Positions 1 through 5,830 of a stretch of DNA of 8,219 nt are shown piece by piece (the stretch's first letter is position 1; each line of letters begins with the position of its first letter). Under the pieces are notes generated by a model that was not told where the DNA came from, did not search any database, and saw only the letters and a list, made by a program, of their open reading frames with translations. The translations under genes were made by a program, and so were the position numbers. This DNA is from Actinomycetota bacterium. GTDB taxonomy: Bacteria > Actinomycetota > Acidimicrobiia > Spongiisociales > UBA11373. The stretch is taken from the NCBI GenBank assembly GCA_003486285.1, contig DNGH01000099.1, forward strand, positions 1 through 8,219, given 5' to 3'.

Positions 1-608
1 CCGCCGAAGCCCGGGCCGCCTCCGCCAGCGCAGCCGGGGCGATCTCGCGGGGCGGCTTCACCGCGGCTGCCGCCCTCGTCGGCTTCTCGCTTCTGCTCGC
101 CCTGGTCCGGGCCGCAGGTCTCGGAACCGAGTCGCCGGGGATCTGGGTGATGCTGGGGGCGATCGGGGGAGTGGCTGCGGCCTGGTACGCCGTCGGTTGG
201 TCGTCGCATCTTGGGGAACCGGCGCCGGGACCCCACCGCTCGGGATCCTCCACCAGCCCCACCGCCGGCGCGGTGCTGCGGCGCACGCTGATCACCGCCG
301 GGATGGGCATCGTGCCCGTGGGTCTGGGATGGATCGACGGCGTGGCACTGGGGGTGCTCCTGGCCGGCGTGCTCGCCGCCGGGACCGGGGCGGCGTTCGC
401 TCTGGTCGTTGCCGCGGGATCATGGGAGAACGTGCGTCGCCTCATCGAGACCGGTGCGTATGGCGGCGCCACCTCCCGGGCTCATCGCGCCGTGGTCGCC
501 GCAGACACCCTCGGCGAGCGCTGGCGCGAGGTCGTGGCTCCTGCGGTGATGGCGCTCGTGGTGTTCGCCGCCGCGGTCGCGGCCGCCTTCGCCCCACTGC
601 TCGACTGA
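1..608 (+). CDS. HppA-like membrane pyrophosphatase, divergent, C-terminal part (5' end outside window)
   Basis: The reading frame is open from the left edge (codons begin at position 3), so this is the last 201 residues of a longer gene; the GTG at 147 is internal. Four hydrophobic stretches can be seen, at about residues 18-42, 46-66, 90-138 (probably two helices) and 177-198. The spacing and order match the end of ion-pumping pyrophosphatases: an AAGAISRGGFTAAAALVG stretch resembles the family's [26 protein letters not shown] (141-146) sits where WDNAKK is expected, and HRAVVAADTLGERWREV (161-177) sits where HKAAVVGDTVGDPFKDT is expected. Family members split PPi to pump H+ or Na+ across the membrane. 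Here the usual Asp and Lys ligands are mostly Glu and Arg; only D168 of the motif is kept. It may therefore be inactive or altered. The neighbourhood supports the family call, since hppA lies near topA in Streptomyces. It could otherwise be read as an unassigned membrane protein. Confidence 0.72.
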   Translation, partial: AEARAASASAAGAISRGGFTAAAALVGFSLLLALVRAAGLGTESPGIWVMLGAIGGVAAAWYAVGWSSHLGEPAPGPHRSGSSTSPTAGAVLRRTLITAGMGIVPVGLGWIDGVALGVLLAGVLAAGTGAAFALVVAAGSWENVRRLIETGAYGGATSRAHRAVVAADTLGERWREVVAPAVMALVVFAAAVAAAFAPLLD

Positions 609-653
609 GACGACCAGGCCGAAGCGGCGGTCTACCCTTGGCCGCCGGCTTCC

Positions 654-666
654 GGAGCAACCCCTG
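654..666 (+). promoter_or_regulatory. Shine-Dalgarno site that selects a CTG start codon
   Basis: GGAG at 654-657 lies six bases before CTG at 664-666. In this frame there is no ATG, GTG or TTG between the upstream in-frame stop at 547-549 and the GTG at 817, and the GTG at 817 would remove the catalytic RHA motif. The ribosome site and the MSIEITFVRHAET-type N-terminus it produces therefore both favour CTG. An ATC at 670 is a weaker alternative. Confidence 0.65.
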
Positions 667-1878
667 AGTATCGAGATCACTTTCGTTCGTCACGCCGAGA
701 CCGACGCCAACGCCAACGGCGTCTGGCAGGGGCACGGCAATCACCTGCTCTCCGAACGCGGGCAGCAGCAGGCGCTCGCGCTGCGGGAGCGGCTCGCCGG
801 CAAGGAGTTCGACTTCGTGCTCTCCTCCGATCTGCCCCGAACCCTGCAGACCGCGGAGCTGGCGGGACTCGATGCCACGCCCGATCCCTTGTGGCGGGAG
901 ATCGACATCGGGCGCTGGCAGGGGCTGACCCGTGAAGAGGTTCATCGCCTGTATCCCGAGGAGTCGGCGGCGCTGCGTGAGGGGCGTCCCGTGCAGATGG
1001 GTGGCGGCGAGAGTTGGGACGAGTTCGCGGCGCGCGTGGCCGTGGCCCTCGCCGAGTTGATCCATCGCACGCCTCCGGGCTCGCGAGTGTTGGTCCTCAC
1101 TCACGGCGGGAGTGTGCATTCGGTCGTCGGCTCGGGGCTGCAGGTCGCGGGTCGGGGTCGTACCTGGCCGCTGGAGCGGGTCCGCAACGCCTCGGTGACG
1201 GAGGTGATCGCCTCTCACGAGCTGTTCCACCTCCACAGCTACAACGACGCCCGGCACGCCCTTCCCGAACCGTCTGCACCGGACACGGTGGCCTTGGTCA
1301 GGCACGGCGAGACGGTGGCGAACCTCGAGGGGCGGTGGCACGGCACCACCGATGGGCCGCTCAGCGACCACGGCACATACCAGGTGCAGCGATTTGCCGA
1401 GTCGCACAACGGTGCGACCCGGGTGTTCGCGTCACCGCTGGAGCGGGCCCGCCGTACCGCCGAGGCCTATGCGCGGCACCATCGGCTCACCGCGTGCCTC
1501 GAGCCGGCGTTGGTGGAGTTCGACTTCGCAGCCTGGGAGGGCATGACCACGTCGGAGATCGAACACACCTTTGCCGCCGAGTGGGGGGCCGTGTTCGAGG
1601 GCGGTGCCGACCTCCCTCGCGGCGGCACCGGCGAGACCTTTGCCGGTACCGGCCTGCGCCTGGCCCGAGCGGTCGGCGGCCTGGTGGAGTCCAATCCCGG
1701 CGAGCGTCTGGCGTTGTTCAGTCACGGCGGATCGATTTGGGCCCTGGCGGCGCGAGTCGTGGGTCTGGCCTGGCCGCGCTACCGGTCGCTGGGTCTGCCC
1801 ACCAACACCAGCCTCACCCGGGTGCAACTCACCTCTGCAGGGATGCGTCTGGTCGACTACAACCTTCCGTTGCGATGA
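664..1878 (+). CDS. Tandem two-domain histidine phosphatase (phosphoglycerate mutase-like)
   Basis: This is a 404-residue protein containing two complete histidine-phosphatase domains. Domain 1 (about 1-190) has the RHAET motif with H10 as the likely phospho-accepting histidine, E79 in an REIDIGRWQG stretch as the likely acid, and the second histidine H147 in LTHGGS. Domain 2 (about 205-404) has RHGET with H214, E285 in EFDFAAWEG, and H354 in FSHGGS. Both copies look catalytically intact. Each domain would hydrolyse a phosphate ester through a phosphohistidine; the substrate cannot be read from sequence. Single-domain relatives include CobC/alpha-ribazole phosphatases, broad-specificity acid phosphatases and phosphoglycerate mutase-like enzymes. 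There is no signal peptide, so it should be cytoplasmic. The start is CTG at 664, behind GGAG at 654-657. The stop overlaps the next gene's ATG (ATGA), so the two are probably translationally coupled. Confidence 0.88.
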   Translation: MSIEITFVRHAETDANANGVWQGHGNHLLSERGQQQALALRERLAGKEFDFVLSSDLPRTLQTAELAGLDATPDPLWREIDIGRWQGLTREEVHRLYPEESAALREGRPVQMGGGESWDEFAARVAVALAELIHRTPPGSRVLVLTHGGSVHSVVGSGLQVAGRGRTWPLERVRNASVTEVIASHELFHLHSYNDARHALPEPSAPDTVALVRHGETVANLEGRWHGTTDGPLSDHGTYQVQRFAESHNGATRVFASPLERARRTAEAYARHHRLTACLEPALVEFDFAAWEGMTTSEIEHTFAAEWGAVFEGGADLPRGGTGETFAGTGLRLARAVGGLVESNPGERLALFSHGGSIWALAARVVGLAWPRYRSLGLPTNTSLTRVQLTSAGMRLVDYNLPLR

Positions 1879-2963
1879 GGATCCTCCTCGTCACCAACGA
1901 CTACCCCCCGAAGCCGGGCGGCATCCAGCAGTACCTCGGCGGCCTGGTGGCCGCCATCGACGCCGAAGTGCGGGTGCTGGCCCCGCGTCATGCCGGCGCC
2001 GCCGAGGATCCCCGGGTGTTCCGCGGCCATCGCCGCTTCCTGTGGCCGACGCGACGGACCCGACGCTGGATCGCCCACCACGTCGCCGAGTTCGCCCCGG
2101 ATGCGATCCTCTTCGGCGCCCCCCACCCCCTGGCCCATCTCGGGCCGCGGTTGCGGCGCGACACCGGAGTGGCTTACGGCGTCCTGTGCCACGGCGCCGA
2201 GATCGTGCTCCCGGCGGCGTTCCCGCTGCTGCGGCAATTGGTGCGCTACCCGCTGCGGCGCGCCGATGCGCTGTTCGCCGTCTCGGCCTACACCGCGGGT
2301 CGCGTGAGCCGCCTGGTGAAACGGCCGCCGCTCGTGGTCGGGGCGGGGTTCAAGCCGCACTTCGCTCCCGGTGCCGTCGCCCCGGAGGTCCCGGTGATCG
2401 GCTGCGTCTCGCGGTTCGTCCCTCGTAAGGGTCAGCGCCGGGTTCTCGATGCGGTGGCGGCGCTCCGCGCCGAGGGCCGCGAGGTCTCCGTGCTGCTGGT
2501 CGGCAAGGGGCGCGACGAGAAGTCGCTGCGCCGTCGGGCGGCGCGTCTCGGCGTGCCGGCCCGATTCGAGGTGGCGGTTCCCTACGCGGCGCTGCCTGCC
2601 CTGTATCGGGAGATCACGATCTTCGCCATGCCGTGCCGATCCCGCTGGTTCGGACTGGAGGCGGAGGGACTGGGGATCGTCTATCTCGAGGCGGCCGCCT
2701 CCGGATTGCCCGTCGTCACCGGTGACTCCGGTGGTTCTCCCGAGACAGTCCTCCCGGGTAGGACCGGCTTCGTCGTCGACGGCACCGACACCCTGGTGGC
2801 GGCGCTGCGGCTGCTGCTCGACGATCCTGCTCGGGCCCGGGAAATGGGTGCCGCGGGACGCCAATGGGTGCAACGGGAGTATTCGTGGGAAGCCGTTGCC
2901 GGGCGGTTTGCTGTTGGGTTGGGGGCCATTGCCGCCGATGAGCCCGGGAGCGAGGGTTCTTGA
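1875..2963 (+). CDS. Glycosyltransferase family 4, PimB-like
   Basis: This is a 362-residue GT-B fold transferase. The N-terminus MRILLVTNDYPPKPGGIQQY carries the glycine-rich acceptor-side loop (G15-G16) typical of GT4 enzymes. The C-terminal half holds the nucleotide-sugar site: R180 and K185 in SRFVPRKGQ match the phosphate-binding Arg/Lys pair, and E264 and E272 form the E-x7-E motif in EGLGIVYLEAA, followed by SGGSPETV. The FAMPCRSR stretch, the motif order and the N-terminus closely resemble mycobacterial and corynebacterial PimB', the GDP-mannose-dependent enzyme that adds the second mannose to phosphatidylinositol monomannoside. That similarity is from memory. The substrate in this organism is inferred, and another envelope glycolipid mannosyltransferase is possible. 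The ATG overlaps the upstream stop and has no good ribosome site of its own, which suggests coupling. It probably acts at the inner face of the membrane. Confidence 0.88.
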   Translation: MRILLVTNDYPPKPGGIQQYLGGLVAAIDAEVRVLAPRHAGAAEDPRVFRGHRRFLWPTRRTRRWIAHHVAEFAPDAILFGAPHPLAHLGPRLRRDTGVAYGVLCHGAEIVLPAAFPLLRQLVRYPLRRADALFAVSAYTAGRVSRLVKRPPLVVGAGFKPHFAPGAVAPEVPVIGCVSRFVPRKGQRRVLDAVAALRAEGREVSVLLVGKGRDEKSLRRRAARLGVPARFEVAVPYAALPALYREITIFAMPCRSRWFGLEAEGLGIVYLEAAASGLPVVTGDSGGSPETVLPGRTGFVVDGTDTLVAALRLLLDDPARAREMGAAGRQWVQREYSWEAVAGRFAVGLGAIAADEPGSEGS

Positions 2964-2989
2964 CAACCGTCGGTCGGCAGGCGTACACC
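2960..2989 (+). promoter_or_regulatory. Candidate sigma-A-type promoter for topA
   Basis: A perfect TTGACA lies at 2960-2965, overlapping the TGA stop of the glycosyltransferase gene. TACACC at 2984-2989 follows after an 18-base spacer and matches three of six -10 consensus positions. Transcription would begin near 2996, giving a leader of about 45 bases before the topA ATG. The -35 box is striking in so GC-rich a context, but the -10 box is weak. Confidence 0.45.
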
Positions 2990-2995
2990 TAGCGG

Positions 2996-3016
2996 CGGCC
3001 GGCATGGGTCCGGCTG
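2996..3016 (+). other. Short GC-rich hairpin in the topA leader
   Basis: CGGCCGG at 2996-3002 can pair with CCGGCTG at 3010-3016 (one G-T pair) around a 7-base loop. No T-run follows, so a simple intrinsic terminator is unlikely. It could be a weak end for the upstream transcript, a leader structure, or chance in GC-rich DNA. Confidence 0.25.
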
Positions 3017-3040
3017 ATCCCCAACCCCCGAAAAAGGTCG

Positions 3041-5617
3041 ATGAAACTCGTCATCGTCGAATCACCAGCGAAGGCACGCACCATCTCCGGGTTCCTCGGA
3101 GACGGGTACGTGGTCGAGTCGTCGATCGGCCATGTGCGCGATCTGCCGCGCAATGCCGCCGACGTCCCCGCCTCGCACAAGAAGGAGTCGTGGGCCCGCC
3201 TCGGCGTGGACACCGCCAACGGATTCAAGCCGCTGTACGTGGTGCCGGCCGACAAGAAGAAGCAGATCGGTCATCTCAAGAAGTTGATCAAGGGTGCCGA
3301 CGAGCTTTACCTCGCCACCGACGAAGACCGCGAGGGCGAGTCGATCGCGTGGCATCTCACCGAGGTGCTCAAACCCAAGATCCCGGTGAAGCGCATGGTG
3401 TTCCACGAGATCACCAGCGAGGCGATCCACCATGCCGTCGAGTCCCCCCGGGAACTCGACCGCCGTCTCGTCGATGCCCAGGAGACCCGTCGCATCCTCG
3501 ACCGCCTCTTCGGCTACGAGGTGTCGCCGGTGCTGTGGAAGCTGGTCCGCCCCAGGCTGTCGGCGGGCCGGGTGCAGAGCCCGGCGATCCGGATCGTCGT
3601 CGAGCGCGAGCGGGAGCGGATGCGGTTCCGCGCCGCCCAGTACTGGGACGTCGCCGGCGAGTTCACCGTGGAGGCGGGCGGGTTCGGCGCCACCCTGAGC
3701 ACCCTGGGCGGGGTGCGGGTCGCCTCCGGCAAGGACTTCGACCGGGAGGGCGGAGTCTCCCGCGAGGACGTGGTGGTGCTCGACCGCGCCGCGGCGGAGG
3801 CGGTGGTGACCGACCTCGCAGCATCCGAGTTCTCGATCCGATCGGTGGAGCGCAAGCCGTTCCGCCGCTCGCCTTATCCGCCGTTCCGCACCTCGACGCT
3901 GCAGCAGGAGGCGGGCCGCAAGCTGCGCTTCTCGGCGCAGCACACGATGCGCGTGGCGCAGCGCCTCTACGAGAACGGCTACATCACCTACATGCGCACC
4001 GACAGCGTGTCGCTGTCCGAGAGTGCCATCGCGGCGGCTCGCTCGCAGGTGATCGAGTTGTACGGGCGGGAGTACGTGCCCGATTCACCCCGGGTCTACA
4101 CCTCCAAGGTCAAGAATGCCCAGGAGGCCCACGAGGCCATCCGTCCCGCCGGCGACGCGTTCCGCATCCCCGATCAGGTGCGACGCCAATTGACCAAGGA
4201 TGAGGCGTCGCTCTACGAGTTGGTGTGGAAGCGCACGGTGGCCTCGCAGATGTCGGATGCCACCGGTGAGTCGGTGCAGGTTCGCCTCGGTGGGGCGGGA
4301 GCATCGGGGCGCGATGCCGAGTTCGCCACGTCGGGAAAGGTTATCGCCTTTCCCGGATTCCTGCGCGCCTACGTCGAAGGCTCGGATGATCCCGATGCGG
4401 AGCTGGAGGATCAGGAACGCCGGCTTCCGGCGATGACCGAGGGGGAGCGCGCCGTCGCGGACCGGCTCGAGGTGTCGGGTCACGAGACCAAGCCACCGGC
4501 CCGATACACCGAGGCGTCGCTGGTGAAGCGGCTCGAAGACCTGGGCATCGGCCGGCCCTCCACCTATGCCTCGATCATCCAGACGATCCAGGAGCGCGGC
4601 TACGTCTGGAAGAAGGGGACGGCCCTGGTGCCGACGTTCACCGCCTTCTCTGCGGTGCGCCTCCTCGAGGAGCACTTCACCGATCTGGTCGACTACGGGT
4701 TCACCGCGCGCATGGAGGAGGACCTCGACGAGATCGCCGCCGGGCAGCGCGAAGTGGTGCCCTACCTGCAGGCCTTCTACTTCGGCAACGCCCACCCCGG
4801 GCTCGTCGATGTGGTGAAACGCGCATTCGAGAACGCCGACGCCCGTGAGATCAACACCCTGCCCTTCGAGGGTCTGGAGGGGGTGCTGCTGCGCAGCGGG
4901 CGCTTCGGGCCATACCTGGAGAAGGGTGAGCAGCGCGTCAGCGTGCCCGAGGACATCGCCCCGGACGAACTCACTCCGGAGCGGGCGACGGAGTTGCTCG
5001 AAGCCCCCGCCGGCGATCGGGTGCTCGGCACCCATCCGGAGTCGGGGGAGCCGGTGCTGGTGCGCAACGGCCGCTTCGGACCATACGTGCAGCTCGGGGA
5101 GAACGGCGACGGGAAGAAGCGGCCGACGGCCTCGCTGTTCAAGTCGATGCATCCCGACACCATCACCCTGGATCAGGCTCTGCAGCTGCTCACGCTTCCC
5201 CGGGTGATCGGGCACGACCCCGAGACCGGTGACGAGATCACCGCCGCCAACGGGCGCTACGGACCCTACGTGAAGCGGGGGAGCGACACCCGCAGCCTCG
5301 ATTCCGAGGAGTTGCTGCTCACCGTCGATCTCGCCGGGGCTCTGGCGGTGCTGGCGCAGCCGAAGCGGCGTCGTGGTCAGGGCCCGGTGGCGCCGCTGCG
5401 TGATCTCGGTGCGGACCCTGCGACCGGATGGCACGTCGTGGTGCGCGATGGCCGCTTTGGCCCCTATGTGACCGACGGTGGGGTCAACGCCTCGCTGCGC
5501 CGCGAAGACTCGGTGGAGCGCATCACGGTGGAGCGGGCCTCGGCCCTCCTCGCCGAGCGCCGCGAGAAGTTGGAAGCGGAAGGCAAGCCGGTCAAGCCGG
5601 GGAAGGCTGCTCAGTAG
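3041..5617 (+). CDS. topA: DNA topoisomerase I (type IA, omega protein)
   Basis: This is an 858-residue enzyme that relaxes negative supercoils by cutting one DNA strand and passing the other. The N-terminal TOPRIM domain has E7 in VIVESPAKA and the metal-binding acidic cluster D94, D96 and E98 in ATDEDREGE. The catalytic tyrosine is Y317 in ITYMRTDS, with R319 next to it. SAGRVQSPA (about 175-183) and GIGRPSTYASII (about 504-515) are further family blocks. The C-terminus carries four GRFGPY/GRYGPY repeats starting at residues 620, 677, 738 and 804, and a short basic end. I see no cysteine anywhere in the protein, so the zinc fingers of the E. coli enzyme are absent, as expected for actinobacterial TopA; the tail is shorter than the lysine-rich one of mycobacteria. 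A weak AAAGG at 3033-3037 precedes the ATG. A 213-base gap separates it from the next gene. Confidence 0.98.
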   Translation: MKLVIVESPAKARTISGFLGDGYVVESSIGHVRDLPRNAADVPASHKKESWARLGVDTANGFKPLYVVPADKKKQIGHLKKLIKGADELYLATDEDREGESIAWHLTEVLKPKIPVKRMVFHEITSEAIHHAVESPRELDRRLVDAQETRRILDRLFGYEVSPVLWKLVRPRLSAGRVQSPAIRIVVERERERMRFRAAQYWDVAGEFTVEAGGFGATLSTLGGVRVASGKDFDREGGVSREDVVVLDRAAAEAVVTDLAASEFSIRSVERKPFRRSPYPPFRTSTLQQEAGRKLRFSAQHTMRVAQRLYENGYITYMRTDSVSLSESAIAAARSQVIELYGREYVPDSPRVYTSKVKNAQEAHEAIRPAGDAFRIPDQVRRQLTKDEASLYELVWKRTVASQMSDATGESVQVRLGGAGASGRDAEFATSGKVIAFPGFLRAYVEGSDDPDAELEDQERRLPAMTEGERAVADRLEVSGHETKPPARYTEASLVKRLEDLGIGRPSTYASIIQTIQERGYVWKKGTALVPTFTAFSAVRLLEEHFTDLVDYGFTARMEEDLDEIAAGQREVVPYLQAFYFGNAHPGLVDVVKRAFENADAREINTLPFEGLEGVLLRSGRFGPYLEKGEQRVSVPEDIAPDELTPERATELLEAPAGDRVLGTHPESGEPVLVRNGRFGPYVQLGENGDGKKRPTASLFKSMHPDTITLDQALQLLTLPRVIGHDPETGDEITAANGRYGPYVKRGSDTRSLDSEELLLTVDLAGALAVLAQPKRRRGQGPVAPLRDLGADPATGWHVVVRDGRFGPYVTDGGVNASLRREDSVERITVERASALLAERREKLEAEGKPVKPGKAAQ

Positions 5618-5645
5618 GAGGCTCGGGTCTTCTCGCGTGAGCCTT
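5618..5645 (+). terminator. Weak hairpin just after topA, possible terminator
   Basis: AGGCTC at 5619-5624 pairs with GAGCCT at 5639-5644, extended by a G-T pair on each side, with a loop of about 12 bases. It begins right after the topA stop, which suits a transcript end, but only TT follows and there is no T-run. The larger inverted repeat immediately downstream could serve the same purpose. Confidence 0.3.
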
Positions 5646-5647
5646 GA

Positions 5648-5675
5648 GGTATCAGGTGTCAGGTGTCAGGTATCA
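5648..5675. repeat. Left arm: four tandem 7-base units
   Basis: The units in order are GGTATCA, GGTGTCA, GGTGTCA, GGTATCA, with no bases between them. They are the reverse complement of the unit used in the right arm. Confidence 0.93.
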
Positions 5676-5725
5676 GCATTGGGGCGCACTCGCCCTCGTG
5701 AGCGGTTCGCCCCCGATCTGTGACC

Positions 5726-5788
5726 TGATACCTGATGCCTGATGCCTGATGCCTGATACCTGATACCTGATGCCTGATACCTGACACC
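5726..5788. repeat. Right arm: nine tandem 7-base units
   Basis: The unit is TGATRCC. In order, the variable fifth base reads A, G, G, G, A, A, G, A for the first eight units, and the ninth unit is TGACACC. A shortened unit, TGACC, precedes the array at 5721-5725. All differences between units are transitions, which suggests growth by slippage followed by point change, or gene-conversion-like spread among copies. Confidence 0.95.
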
Positions 5789-5818
5789 TTCCCCGGTAGC
5801 GGGTCGCGATTCCTCTGA

Positions 5819-5830
5819 TAGCCTCGCCCG
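5819..5830 (+). promoter_or_regulatory. Candidate -10 box for a leaderless MFS-tmk-holB transcript
   Basis: TAGCCT at 5819-5824 fits the TANNNT form of actinobacterial -10 boxes and ends six bases before the GTG at 5831, so transcription would start at or beside the start codon. There is no purine-rich ribosome site upstream of this GTG, which fits a leaderless message. No convincing -35 box is visible. Confidence 0.4.

Larger units (their letters stand above)
5648..5788. other. 141-base inverted-repeat element made of heptanucleotide arrays
   Basis: Two oppositely oriented tandem arrays of the same 7-base unit (GGTRTCA in the left arm, TGATRCC or TGACACC in the right) flank a 50-base centre. 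The left arm has 4 units and the right arm 9, so up to 28 bases can pair at once, partly through G-T pairs in RNA. Inside the centre, GGGGCG at 5681-5686 can pair with CGCCCC at 5708-5713, giving a nested hairpin. It fills most of the gap between topA and the MFS gene. It carries no gene. It could be a dispersed repeat, a transcript-ending structure, or a product of replication slippage. Confidence 0.8.

Noticed and set aside
147..608. GTG at 147 as the true start of the first gene
   Set aside because: The frame stays open to the left edge and the upstream residues align with a conserved helix of the pyrophosphatase family, so the gene begins outside the window.
610..638. Promoter for the phosphatase (ACGACC, 17 bases, TACCCT)
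   Set aside because: The -10 fits TANNNT but the -35 matches only three of six bases; not distinguishable from background.
618..647. Hairpin between the pyrophosphatase relative and the phosphatase as a terminator (CGGCGG 625-630 with CCGCCG 642-647)
   Set aside because: It has no T-run and a 55-base gap between co-oriented genes does not require one; such pairing is common in GC-rich DNA.
442..1407. Long open frame on the minus strand opposite the double phosphatase
   Set aside because: It mirrors a clearly coding plus-strand gene with intact catalytic motifs, and its Arg/Pro/His-rich translation has no recognisable domain. High GC leaves such frames open by chance.
1857..3005. Minus-strand open frame opposite the glycosyltransferase
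   Set aside because: The plus strand carries a full GT4 enzyme with all key residues; the opposite frame is low-complexity and unlike any family.
5648..5788. CRISPR array
   Set aside because: The units are 7 bases, directly adjacent with no spacers, and occur in both orientations. No cas gene is nearby.
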